Assembly (NCBI GenBank): GCA_963681505.1 | Contig: OY811993.1 | Coordinates: forward strand, 2,700,992 to 2,764,991 | DNA length: 64,000 nt | Reading direction: 5' to 3' | Source: Eunapius fragilis | Taxonomy: Eukaryota > Porifera > Demospongiae > Spongillida > Spongillidae | Part shown: in pieces, positions 48,136 through 58,913 of the stretch | Layout: each line of letters starts with the position of its first letter | Numbering within the stretch: the first letter of the stretch is position 1 | Notes under the pieces: generated by a model | Databases searched by the model: none | What the model saw: only the letters and a program-made list of their open reading frames with translations | What the model was told of the DNA's origin: nothing | Position numbers and translations under genes: made by a program

Positions 48136-48543
48136 GGCTATAGTCCCCTCAGCCCCCCCCTTCCTACGCCTATGGTTATAGGCTAAACAACGCCAAAAGA
48201 AGCTCTCTACAGAAGGATGTTTAACAGCTCACACGCCCACCAATGCGGTCATGTAACGGAACGTGACGTCACGTCACGTAAATGTGTATTCCGTTTCCAA
48301 TCCCTCTGTATTCTATAATCTATGATATCACTAACGACTTCATACTCGGTGCCCTCCATTGTGTTATGTGTCAGTGCATGTGTTGTGTCTGCCGCACACC
48401 TTGCATCATTATTTATGGGCACGGCAAGTGATTAATATAGCATGTGATACTAGCATCATGTATACTGTGCTTGCGTGAATGCAGATTTGCTTATACATGA
48501 TCAAGTTGCTAGCACTTTGGAACACGCTGGAAGCCTGATAACT

Positions 48544-48822
48544 ACAAGCGATAAAAACATTAATATTCTCTAAGCGAGAAGGTAGGTGGTACATAGGAAT
48601 CAAAGGCGATGGTGGCGTAAAAAGCAAGGGAACAAGGCTTCTGATTGAAAAGGAAAAATGAAATAGACCTATATTAGCATTTTAAATGTGCGTGCTAATA
48701 TAGGTCTATTTCATTTTTCCTTTTTAATCAGAAGTCTTATTCCCTTGCTTTTTACACCACCATCGCCTCTGATTCCTATATACCACTTACCTTCTCGCTT
48801 AGAGAATGTTTTTATCACTTGT
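48544..48822. mobile_element. Hairpin MITE (foldback), copy 3
   Basis: Near-perfect inverted arms of about 135 bp with almost no loop. The ends are ACAAG...CTTGT. Each arm has GATAAAAACATT, CTCTAAGCGAGAAGGTA, GGCGATGGTG and GTAAAAAGCAAGGGAA blocks. It is the best-preserved member of the family also seen at 13170-13445; the 12252-12544 element shares only the AAAAAGYAAGG core. Confidence 0.9.
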
Positions 48823-49734
48823 TTCCTAAAATTTTTTTGGTGGATGCAGTATTGTGTTTAGTTCTTGAAACTTATATACCCATGTAGCATGAATGTCAAA
48901 TGACAGTCAGTTTTATTTTAGAATCTCGTGGCCATGCAATTTTGTTCAGGTGTGGGTGTACCATTAAAACATACAGTATTACCATTTAAACAGTAAGTAC
49001 ACGTATTTCATGATCATTTATAGTTAATAAAACCCATGCATCCTGTCTGGCCATTCAGTTGAAGTCCTAATCTAACATAGAGCTTTGCTGTCACATTCAG
49101 ACTTTCAGTAGGTGGTCTCAGGAAGGAGGTTAACCCTGGTTATTGCTTGTTTTTCAAGTGGTTATGTGTGTGCTTGCTTGTATTGCTGTATACGTATTGA
49201 TATCAAAATAATAAACTTGAATTAACGTACTATAGGCTTATGTTTATGTTTTTATTCTTGTAACATGTCACAATATGGGACATTTCAAATTTCGTAATCC
49301 AAATATTATAAAAATCCTTTGCATTTGAATCGTTATAACGTTTGAATTAACGGTAAACGCAATCAACGTCCTATTGCAAGACTTCAATTCGTACTACACC
49401 ATTTCTCAATGGTTAATATATTTTGGGGTCTTGTACGTTAGTTCAGAGGCTGGTGTGTAGCAAGTGAACCCCCCAGGCCAATAACTATTTTGCCTGGTGC
49501 AGCAGAAGATGGTGTCTGCTATAGCTGCTGACAGTGTGTGCTCTGAGCTATTGTTTCATGCATGATGGTGATGTTGCTGGTCCATGGTTGGCAGTAGAAA
49601 AAGCCCTTCGAATTGGGCCCATGATAGGGCTTTTATTTTTTGTCAACCCATAGATATAATATCTATGGTCAACCCGGCCAACAAAATGTGAACTGTTCGG
49701 CCTGCATGGCATGCAGACCTTAATAGTTTCCCAA

Positions 49735-50800
49735 TTGAAACTGAAGAGGTCTAATGTCCCTCATCTTGAAATCCTTGGTGCGCCAATAGGAGTCCTCATA
49801 TTCATGTTGCTAAAATTGCGGAACAAATACGTGCAAGTGCCTTAAAGCTTCTGAACCAACTGAGTGAGGTTGGCTCAGCGGACCCTCAAAATGCCCTGCT
49901 ATATATTAATGCGCCAGTGTGGTGGTTTTGCAAATTAGTGCACTTGTCGAGGTACTCCTTCCTCATGCTTCAAGATTGCACGACAACAATGTTCCCCAGA
50001 CAATAGGTCCGATTTGGCCTCAGTAGAGGTTGCCTTCAATGCCTTGGCCTTGGCCTCTGCGTTGCCTATCACACCTCTTCTACAGCCTATATTTGCTTCC
50101 CTCACAGCATCTGACAGTGGTTCCAACACCTATCACCATTTGTTACACTACAACTCCCTTGTTCCACTTGCTGATTTGAGGCTGTTTCAATGGAAGCAGT
50201 GTAGTTACCAGGCCACCAAAATGATCTGTCTAGCAGACTTAAAGACCATCAATTCAGGCTGTTCTTCCAATCTGTCTGCCCAATAGAGCACAACTTCTTT
50301 CCGCCTCTTCTCTCCATGCTTCTGTACTTCAGCTGTTCAGACTCCTGGCTCAATCTCAATCTTAACAGAGTTTCATGCTGGAATAATGGGGTGATTAGGT
50401 ATTGACTCCTCCCAAAGTGTCAAATATCCATTGTCTGGACCCCTTGGGTCATCATCATGCACACACAGGTGTGATGCGGTCTCCCGCCACAACAGCTAGG
50501 CTTCAAGAAGTATTACTGGAGTCTTGCAAGTGCGCCTGCATTACTGACTGACTTGAAGCAGGAAGTGGTTTTGGGCATGACCAATCTCATACACAACCTG
50601 TGTAGGCAAGCCAGCTGCCTTTGACATTACCATCACATCTCCACTTTAACCCAAGTACTTTTACTGAAGCGAATGTGACAGCAGGGTCAGCAGCCTTGGC
50701 AGCTGAACAGTGTATAATGCCAATGACAAAAAACACTCTGAACTTGTGTGGATGTGTGCCCCACTACCTGTGGAGAGGTACGAGTGTTGTGATATAGAAG
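49735..50800 (+). pseudogene. REL-type LINE, heavily decayed copy
   Basis: Scattered matches in several frames: HLEILGAPIG (about 49766), LDPLG followed by VSRHNS-like sequence (about 50440-50500), GKPAAFDITITSPL (about 50605-50645) and HSELVWMCAPLPVE (about 50735). The order fits the copy at 43285-44905, but stops and indels are frequent. Confidence 0.65.
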
Positions 50801-51389
50801 CTAGCAGCGCTTGGCACGATTGACCACTTCCAGTTTGAAATTGACACTGGTGAAAGCAAATGTTTGAGCACTGCGCATGCTAGCCTGTTCAATGTCCTTC
50901 CAAGACACCTAATAGATATTGTGCTCTATGTGTTATGTAAGAATGTACACTTTCATGTGTTATAATAATGGAGCTAGCAAGGTGAATAATACAATCTTTA
51001 TGTAATAATAAACAGTTGCGGCTGATACTTATGGCCAATCGAATATGGCCTTGATTATATAACTATTATGATTTTGAAATAATAAAAATTCACATTCGGG
51101 CTTTTAGTTTACGTGGTCTGAGGTGCAATTTAACTTAGATTATTGCATATTCGTGTGGTTATATGCGTGCCTGCAGTATCTGCTGTGAACATTGTCGGGT
51201 AAACATATTATTTTTAAAAATAAGAACACAGCACCACAGTAAAAAAGCATGCTATTACTAACAAGTAAATGAGTGCACACAAAAAGAACAAGAGCCATGA
51301 CCTGCCTGCTGAATGTCATCCTACAGTTAAGCTGGAATGACAGAGCAGATGCCATATGCTCGGGATAGCAGTGCCCTTGTATTTGCTCT

Positions 51390-52065
51390 GACTAGACCAA
51401 GTTGAGTGTTGAGGTGACGTGAGATCTGGTAAAACAACCAGGCGAGAGACAAGGTGAGAAATATGCATGTAATCGAGCTTCAAGCTCCCCAGCAGCCATA
51501 CGTCTCAACAGCCAATGGCATGCATGACCAACCTAGTGAGCGCTTCACATTCATCTGAAGCATGCTTCCTCTGTTCAGAAACCCGGGCTGAGAGATCTAT
51601 CAACTGGGCTGAACAAGATGGGCACCTACTACCACCAAACATGCCAATGCCCAACCATTATTTCAGTTCCAGCTGTCTGGAATTCAGCCTTGTCAAGGTG
51701 GAGGTTAAGACCTGGGGATAGTCTAACAGATAGCCAAGAAGCTGCAAGGTTTGATGAAGCAGGCATTAAACAAGCCCAGTTTGGGATAGGGAAAGCACCA
51801 AACAGGAACTGAAATTGTTTGTTCTCTATTTCAACTTCTTTTGAGTCGTTGGAGAAACAAACAACTCATCAATACAAATGACCTCTGCAGGGGAAACACA
51901 GGTATTAAAGTGTACATAGTCTAAAGACTGGAGAAGATGGTGACTAGCGTTGGTAGCAAAGCATGACATAAAAAAGGAAGACATGAATGCTGCTGATGAG
52001 TGTAGCAATACACTGTGAAGCCTCAGACCACCCCTGCTCAGGCTCAGCTGGGCCTGGATCAATGC
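51390..52065 (-). pseudogene. REL-type LINE, decayed minus copy
   Basis: The minus frame 51826-52062 contains IQAQLSLSRGGLRLHSVLLH and SAAFMSSFF, the segment before the endonuclease in this family. Further left is a KWWLGIGMFGG then RCPSC-like stretch (about 51600-51650). Truncated and frame-shifted; lower boundary uncertain. Confidence 0.55.
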
Positions 52066-52572
52066 ATATGCTATCTAAAAAGTCTGGCGGACCTCTTCAT
52101 CAAATAAGTGCAAACCTTCCAGTGCTACAGAAGAAAGGTGCATCTGGCAATATGGACCCATCTGTCACATTGACAAAGTAACACGAGATCAACTTGGGAG
52201 TTGACCAAACCTAAGTCTTTTACTTGTGCCAAAACTTAGAGGCATTCACTTCTTTCACCGCAATGGACTTGGCTACAATAAATATAACTGAAACGCACAC
52301 AAGCTCAACATTTGGGCATCTCAGCATAATGGTCCTATAGCATTCTGCTCATTAGTTGGCTCAGTCCTTCGTTTTCAGACAGTTCCATTCGCATGGCAAG
52401 CTCCTGCTCAATCTGGAGAAGCATTCTACACATCCCCAACCATCATAGACTTCAACAACTATGTACAGCCCAACCTTGAATACACCTTATCATTTTTGGC
52501 ATGCTTTCCAATCTCATCACAATAATAATTATAGTTATCATCACAATTTATAAGTATTACAAACACACACGA

Positions 52573-53516
52573 ACCATCAAACCTTTTGAATGGCACCATA
52601 TCCGCGTGCGCTGGACGTGGAAACGTGTCTGCGGTTTTTTGCTAAATGTTTGGCCAAGATTATGTGCGCGATAAGAGCCAGTCCGGTGGAAAAGCCCAGA
52701 CCAGCATTACACAACGCTGACACGGACTCGAGGTCTTCATCGTTCGCCGAGCTGTGCAGAGCGTCATACACGTTGTCCACAAGTGGGACTATGTTAAACA
52801 GACAGAACAAGATAGGGTAGGCCGCCAACGGGAGCAGCTGTTTTAGCGCTTTCCAGTTCAGGTGGGCGTCCAGTAATAGCATCATCCTCGCTCTTTGAAC
52901 GGGGACGCGACCGTTTCGCAAGTACTAGAAGCATTAAAATCATTGCGAGTGCCATAGCTAGTAGGATGACGGTGGACGGACCAAACCAGATTGCAAATTG
53001 TTCGATAATTCCTTTAATATCCTTTTGCCCTGCTTCGCAGTTATCTTCTCTACCTTCGATCCAGCACCACGAACCCGATAACCCATAGGATTTCGTCGTG
53101 AAAGGTACGCCGGCTATCACACATGAAAGTAACAGGGTGGTCACTAAATAGAATATCTCTAGCTTCTTGAAATTCTTGTGGAAAACAGCGAAGGAGACTA
53201 GATGAAAGGTGACCCATACCGTTAAAATTAGTTTAGTCCACACTGCTTGCGTAAATAAGAAGGCCAAGGCAGTACAGAAGATCTCGCTGTGATTATTCAA
53301 AAGATTGATCTGTGCTACGAGAACCATACCAATTTCCAAGGCGGCTAACACCTGGTAAAGAGCCAGCCGGTAGACTGTCTGTCGAAACAAACCCAAGAAT
53401 ACGGTGACCATGATAGCGAAGAAACAAACAAAAACTGTGACGCCATTTGATGAGCTCAAAATCACCAAGGACGCCTTGTCATAGATGCCATCAGTAGAGT
53501 TATTGCACAGTGACAT
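52573..53516 (-). CDS. 7TM receptor, GPR157/cAMP-receptor-like, one frameshift
   Basis: It starts with an ATG (MSLCNNSTDGIYDK, an N-glycosylation-type NNST) and is intronless. TM1 to TM5 lie in the first frame (52794-53516), with a GLSGSWCWIEG loop before TM5 as in the cAMP-receptor/GPR157-like families. After the third cytoplasmic loop (KRSRPRSKSEDD) the reading continues in the next frame (52577-52921): LKQLLPLAAYPILFCLFN (TM6), LGFSTGLALIAHIILAKHL (TM7) and a short tail. The 7TM layout is complete only if one shift in the loop is allowed, so this is a sequencing error or a recent pseudogene. An inverted CCAAT (about 53547-53551) lies 30 bp upstream. Confidence 0.82.
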
Positions 53517-53599
53517 ATATAAAATACTGTTCTTCTTCAGTAGGCAACCAATCAGTAAGCGCTAGGCGTAGGTGTTTTAGTGGTATGATTGTTGTTGCG

Positions 53600-54113
53600 T
53601 CATAGAGTGTAGTTTAAATGGATCCCTAATGACGCAATAATAGGGCGTGAACCTTTCCGAGATTGCACAGCAACCCGTGCAGCTAAAGAGCTCCATTGCT
53701 GGAATGTATCAGTATAGGCTGGGCCTCAAGTTATGAACTTACCAGTGAAATTTTTACTGGTACCCTCGCGACCAGTGATTTAGCAATTTAAACAGCGATA
53801 ACATGTGCTATGATAGACTGCTTCTTGCTATTGGCTCTGCATATTTGCGTGCATGTGTATTTCCGACACCATGCGTCTGTGGAGCTGCACATCCAGATCA
53901 AATTAGAATGACTGTGATCATCTCACCATGCATCATGAACCCAAAAAAAAAAAACCCAACTCGTAGACTACGGAGATCAAGTGGGGGGGGGGGGGGAAAT
54001 CTAAGACCCAAGTCATGAATATATGATTATTTGCACATTGCTCTATGAATATATAATGAGTGGGCGTGGTATATAACTGAACTTAGGCTACTGCAACGGT
54101 CACACTGACAGTT
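53600..54113. other. Stretch without genes
   Basis: Upstream flank of the receptor gene. It includes an A run near 53944-53955 and a G run near 53982-53996. Nothing else was recognised. Confidence 0.4.
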
Positions 54114-54172
54114 CAGTGGCGGCGGAAGGGGGGGGGGGGGGGGGGGGTGGGGTGGGCTGGGGGATCTTGAGA

Positions 54173-54203
<31 letters not shown>

Positions 54204-55324
54204 AATGGCATCGGAGGGGCTGAGCCCCTCCTATTACAAAAGGTCCTGAAAATTAATAATATAACTTATTCCAATGCGGCACTTGCACTCGGCAATCGTA
54301 TCAAATCGTTTTAGTACACGAACGTGCGTCGCCTGTTCTATCACGTGCTTGACAAAATGAAGCGAAGGCAGGTTCATTTGGATGAAGCGTGGTCATTGAA
54401 GCGGGATAAAATTCGATCCCACATTGCCAACAGCTAACTCATCCTAGCATTGATTTTGAGCAGCTAACTGTTCAGCGGAATTACCTCCGCCTACTTTTAA
54501 CTGTCCGGAGAAGCTGCAGCCAGAAGACAATGCACCAATCGTCCTTCTGCTAATGATTTGACAGCTTGTGACTGTCGAGGTACGTGCTGTAGCAATAAGA
54601 GTGAGGTTTATCAGCAGCGGCGGATCCAGGGGGGGGGCACTCGGGGCACGTGCCCCCCCCCCCCCCCCCCCCCTTCATTAATAAATTCATAACTTTTCGG
54701 GCCGCATTTTATAATATAGCTGCACGATTGCGCTGTCTATTGATATCCGCACGCATGAACTCTACTACTGTACTATATCCCGGGCCCCCCGATACGCGAT
54801 CATACTTACCCCCCCCCCGCCCTTCGTATCGGGCCAGAAACCAACAGCACCCCCCCCCCCCCCCCCCCCCCGCTCTTCGTTTTGGGCCAGAATCCGACAG
54901 CACCCCCCCCCCCCCCCCCCCCGCTCCTCGTATCGGGCCATAAACCGACAGCACCCCCCCCCCCCCCCCCCCCCGCTCCTCGTATCGGGCCATAAACCGA
55001 CAGCACCCCCCCCCCCCCCCCCCCCGCTTTTCGTATCGGGCCAGAAGCCGACCCCACCCCCAGCCACACCCACCATCCGTGCCCCCCCCCCCCCCCAAAA
55101 CCTGTATCCGCCGCTGTATCAGCCTAAATACCTATAATTTTGGATAGCACTATGTCTAACCAAAAATAAAGTGTTCTGGATATACTGTCGTAATGTATAC
55201 GCATGCACACATCATTTAGATCTAGCTGTGTAACTGATTTGGGATCAGTGATTCAGTGCATGTAAAAGTATTAATGAATTTAATTATCGTCACTTTTAGA
55301 GCCCCCCTATATACCTTCCGCCGC
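54114..55324. mobile_element. GC-run element, outer, with 6-bp duplication
   Basis: The left end is TGGCGGCGGAAGG plus a long G run; the right end is CCTTCCGCCGC. GTTCAG occurs at 54111-54116 and 55325-55330. A second C run near 54174-54200 precedes AT-rich DNA. The element is split by the inserted copy at 54615-55116. No transposase frame was recognised. Confidence 0.65.
54615..55116. mobile_element. GC-run MITE, complete copy
   Basis: TIRs CAGCGGCGGATCCAGG and CCTGTATCCGCCGCTG, flanked by TATCAG on both sides (54609-54614, 55117-55122). The left part is AT-rich; the right 340 bp match 47798-48135. The C runs create apparent Pro- and Gly-rich reading frames that are not genes. Confidence 0.88.
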
Positions 55325-55327
55325 GTT

Positions 55328-55551
55328 CAGGGGCGGATACAGGATTTTCCAAAAGGGGGGAATTAGACCCGCGATACGAAAAGCAGGGCGGGGGGGGGGG
55401 GGGGGATGCTGTCCGCTTCAGGCCCGATACGAAAAGCGGGGGGGCTGCTTAGCGCGGAAGAGGGCGAGGTACCTTATATGAAAGGGGGGGGTTGCAACCC
55501 CCAAACATCACCCCCCCCCCCCCCCCCCCCCCCCCCCTGTATCCGCCCGTG
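55328..55551. mobile_element. GC-run MITE, third member
   Basis: It begins CAGGGGCGGATACAGG and ends CCTGTATCCGCCCGTG, with G and C runs inside and a repeated GATACGAAAAGC block. It directly abuts the outer element's right duplication. Flanking hexamers GTTCAG and GTGCAG differ by one base if the ends are taken as GGGCGG/CCGCCC. Confidence 0.75.
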
Positions 55552-55735
55552 CAGTTAGTCCAAATTTGTTCATCTTGTTTTTTTTACCTTGTACTATTAA
55601 ACACCCCTCCTCAAACTGAAATGACGCATTCTAATTTGTATGACTCATCCATGGATAGCTCAAAGGGCGATTATTTCCTAACATGGATGAATAGCTCTAT
55701 TTGTACAGCTTGCAAGCTGTAGAATTATAGTAAAT

Positions 55736-57225
55736 TGTGCTGCACCTCTGTAGTATGGTGCTGCACCTCTGTGGTATGGTGCTGCACCTCTGTGGTATGG
55801 TGTTACACCTCTGTGGTATGGTGCTGCACCTCTGCGGTATAGTGCTACACCTCTGTGGTATGGTGTTACACCTCTGCGGTATGGTGCTGCACCTCTGTGG
55901 TATGGTGCTGCACCTCTGTGGTATGGTGCTACACCTCTGCAGTATGGTGCTACACCTCTGTGGTATGGTGCTACACCTATGTGGTATGGTGCTACACCTC
56001 TGCAGTATGGTGCTACACCTATGTGGTATGGTGCTACACCTCTGCGGTATGGTGCTACACCTCTTTGGTGTGGTGCTACACCTCTGCGGTATGGTGCTAC
56101 ACCTCTGTGGTATGGTGCTACACCTCTGCAGTATGGTGCTGCACCTCTGTGGTATGGTGCTACACCTCTGTGGTATGGTGCTTCACCTCTGTGGTATGGT
56201 GCTACACCTCTGTGGTATGGTGCTACACCTCTGTGGTATGGTGCTGCACCTCTGCGGTATGGTGCTACACCTCTGTGGTATGGTGCTGCACCTCTGCGGT
56301 ATGGTGCTACACCTCTGTGGTATGGCGCTGCACCTCTGTGGTATGGTGCTGCACCTCTGTGGTATGGTGCTGCACCTCTGTGGTATGGTGCTACACCTCT
56401 GTGGTATGGTGCTGCACCTCTGTGGTATGGTGCTGCACCTCTGTGGTATGGTGTTACACCTCTGTGGTATGGTGCTGCACCTCTACGGTATGGTGTTACA
56501 CCTCTGTGGTATGGTGCTGCACCTCTGTGGTATGGTGTTACACCTCTGCGGCATGGTGCTACACCTCTGCGGTATGGTGCTGCACCTCTTTGGTGTGGTG
56601 CTACACCTCTGTGATATGGTGTTACACCTCTGCGGTATGGTGCTACACCTTTTTGGTGTGGTGCTACACCTCTGTGGTATGGTGCTACACCTCTGTGGTA
56701 TGGTGCTACACCTCTGTGGTATGGTGCTACACCTATGTGGTATGGTGCTACACCTCTGTGCACTTCTGTGGTATGGGGCAATTATGGTGCTATACCTCTA
56801 TGGTATGGTGCTGCACCACTTTATGGTATGGTGATGCACCTTCTGTGGGTCTATAGTATGGTGTTACACCTCTGTGGTATGGTGCTGCACCTCTGCGGTA
56901 TGGTGTTACACCTCTGCGGTATGGTGCTGCACCTCTGTGGTATGGTGCTGCACCTCTGTGGTATGGTGCTACACCTCTGCAGTATGGTGCTACACCTCTG
57001 TGGTATGGTGCTGCACCTCTGCAGTATGGTGCTACACCTCTGTGGTATGGTGCTGCACCTCTGTGATATGGTGTTACACCTCTGTGGTATGGTGCTGCAC
57101 CTCTGCGGTATGGTGCTACACCTCTGTGGTATGGTGCTACACCTCTATGGTATGGTGCTGCATCTCTTTATGATATGGTGATACACCTTCTGTGGGTCTA
57201 TAGTATGGTGCTACACCTTCGTCTA
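55736..57225 (+). repeat. 21-bp minisatellite, about 70 units
   Basis: The unit is GTGGTATGGTGCTACACCTCT with frequent variants. Because 21 is divisible by three, several frames are open: a plus frame of 7-residue MVLHLCG units (55737-56834), two more plus frames (VVWCYTS and GATPLWY), and a 367-codon minus frame (GVAPYHR). An irregular block (56765-56860) and a similar one (57165-57215), both with TTCTGTGGGTCTATAGTATG, mark a higher-order duplication of about 350 bp. No promoter, splice site or signal peptide supports a gene. Confidence 0.95.
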
Positions 57226-57329
57226 ATGCAACTGCCATTTTTCACATTGCATCCATCAGTGTAAGTAAAGTTTCACATTGTTGTATTGTAAATTATGTAC
57301 ATTGTATATTAACTATTCATGCTCAGACA

Positions 57330-57800
57330 TCGGGGATTTAGTTCTGGACTGGATAGCATGAGCTATGCTGAGCCTACCATCTGATTTGGATAAAGACCAG
57401 CCCTGACTCACTGCAAGGCAATCTCTGCGATTTCATCACCTAGCCTCTGCTCCCCAACATCCAACAGTTCCAACTGCCCATGCACGGTATTCATGCCCAT
57501 CCAACGCATGTGCCTTGCAGCCCTGTTCTAACAATCACTTCTGATTTTAAGATGTGATGGTGAGGTCAAGTGCACCTGCTGAGGCTGACCCATTTGGGAC
57601 TAGAATGATGGCTGGGTGTGTGTGATGATGCCTATCATACCACATACCACAGCCTGGGGATTATAGGCACGCACAATGTATATAGGTGAGAGGACATGAT
57701 GGCAATATGGGTCCAGGGCATGTGGTGGGCAGTGTGCACAGCTATGGTGGGAATCCCAGTTCAGGCAACTGATTGAGAACAAAGCTAAGAGCATTCAAGC
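57330..57800 (-). pseudogene. REL-type LINE, endonuclease fragment
   Basis: The minus strand contains CAHCPPHALDPYCHHVL (the CCHC finger region), then ILVPNGSASAGALDLTITS, matching the RPAD...FDxxV part of the other copies. It is frame-shifted and stops about 100 bp after the minisatellite. Confidence 0.6.
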
Positions 57801-58913
57801 AGCCTTATCTGTTGGTGATGCACTGTCAAACAGCTGACGCTCCTTCATTTTGCCTGATAGTGTCCTCAGAGAGCACACAGACAACAAAAAAACAAAAAGA
57901 AGCCACACTGAGTGTATGGCTGCAGAACAAGACTGTTGTAGCTACATGTACTGATTTCGTCTTGTATCAACTGAGCAGAGCCCAAACCGTAACTATCAAT
58001 CATCCATTTTTCCTTTTGTGAGATTTACTTTTTACTTTAAAAATACCTAGATACACATACAAGCATACAATATTAAAGTATTCAACCTACAGACAGAGGA
58101 GCTAAATTATTCATCATTCCCATATATTCTAGAGGACAGTTGAAGTAAGTGCTAATTTTCATGTGCATGTAACTAGTTCGTCTGGAATGATGAAAACACT
58201 AGTTGAGAAAATAAATGAATAGACATGAAGCAAATCGTTACTAACATAAGTCCATTGTTTGGGAAAACAGGACATTGCTGACTTATAGAAATGGATGTGT
58301 GTCTGCGTGCAACTCATTAATGATAGTTCAAAGTATATGCACTGAGCTTTACATATCAATCGTATATGGTGCATGATGTAATCCCACTAATTATTGAGAA
58401 TATTTAGTGGCGCACTATGGCCGCTGAATATGTAGCCATGGTTGGCTCCACAAAATATTGAACCTGGTCGTGTCTCATGCGAAAACTTAGTGTGATAACA
58501 GGTTGTGTTTCAGTTGACATCTAGTACTAGATTCATAATCATCTGCATGCCATCAGAATTCTTAAAATTGATCTTATATAATCATGTTGTTGCTATCACA
58601 AAGGTTGCTACAATGGTGACCATGCAATGGGGTTGACACTTCCTTCAGAAGTAGGAGTTTAACAAGATTTCATTGCAGAAAATGTTCCAATGCTTTTTGT
58701 TTTATTCGATCCACCACAGAATGAGTTCAACTACTAACTGCTCAAAAGACTTCAAGGAGATTATCAGTAGTCAGAATATATGAAAAGTGTCATGAATGTG
58801 TGCTGAAGATGGCAATACATGTAGGATGTTGATACCATAGGGGTGGCAGTAGGGAGTGGGGTAGTGCAGTTCCGACAGGGATTAAGGGTACAAGAGGGGA
58901 ACACCCTCCACTG
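57801..58913. other. Stretch without recognised genes
   Basis: AT-rich intergenic DNA between the LINE fragment and the PSMD11 exon. No motif stands out. Confidence 0.4.

Larger units (their letters stand above)
47041..48174 (-). mobile_element. hAT-like element remnant
   Basis: The ends are CAGAGGCGTAGGAACG and, inverted, CATAGGCGTAGGAAGG; flanks share GTTAT. A minus frame at 47446-47597 reads HCYGRALNLAVQDAVKAKVI and LRDTLDTIEEMTKLIKK, the DUF4371-type region of ZMYM1-like/hAT transposases, truncated upstream by the gap. The rest is non-coding. A GC-run element sits inside its right half. Confidence 0.7.
46401..48324. mobile_element. Putative DNA element with inverted ends
   Basis: The left end reads CATAGATTATAGAATACAG then GGATTGGA. 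The right end is the complement, TCCAATCCCT then CTGTATTCTATAATCTATG. Between them lie an unrecognised frame (46478-46744), an inner hAT-like element (47041-48174) and a gap. The end motif also occurs around 1171-1217. The target duplication is not clear. Confidence 0.6.

Noticed and set aside
52860-52930. Mini-intron explaining the receptor frame change
   Set aside because: The only GT...AG pairs nearby would give introns of about 19-33 bp; the 33-bp one does not change frame and the others are too short to be credible.
55678-56781. GVAPYHR-repeat protein on the minus strand
   Set aside because: Common unit variants change V/A and H/R in this frame, and no promoter, splice site or signal peptide is visible; kept only as a note under the repeat.
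55736-57225. CRISPR-like array
   Set aside because: The units are contiguous 21-bp repeats without unique spacers, in an animal genome; it is a minisatellite.
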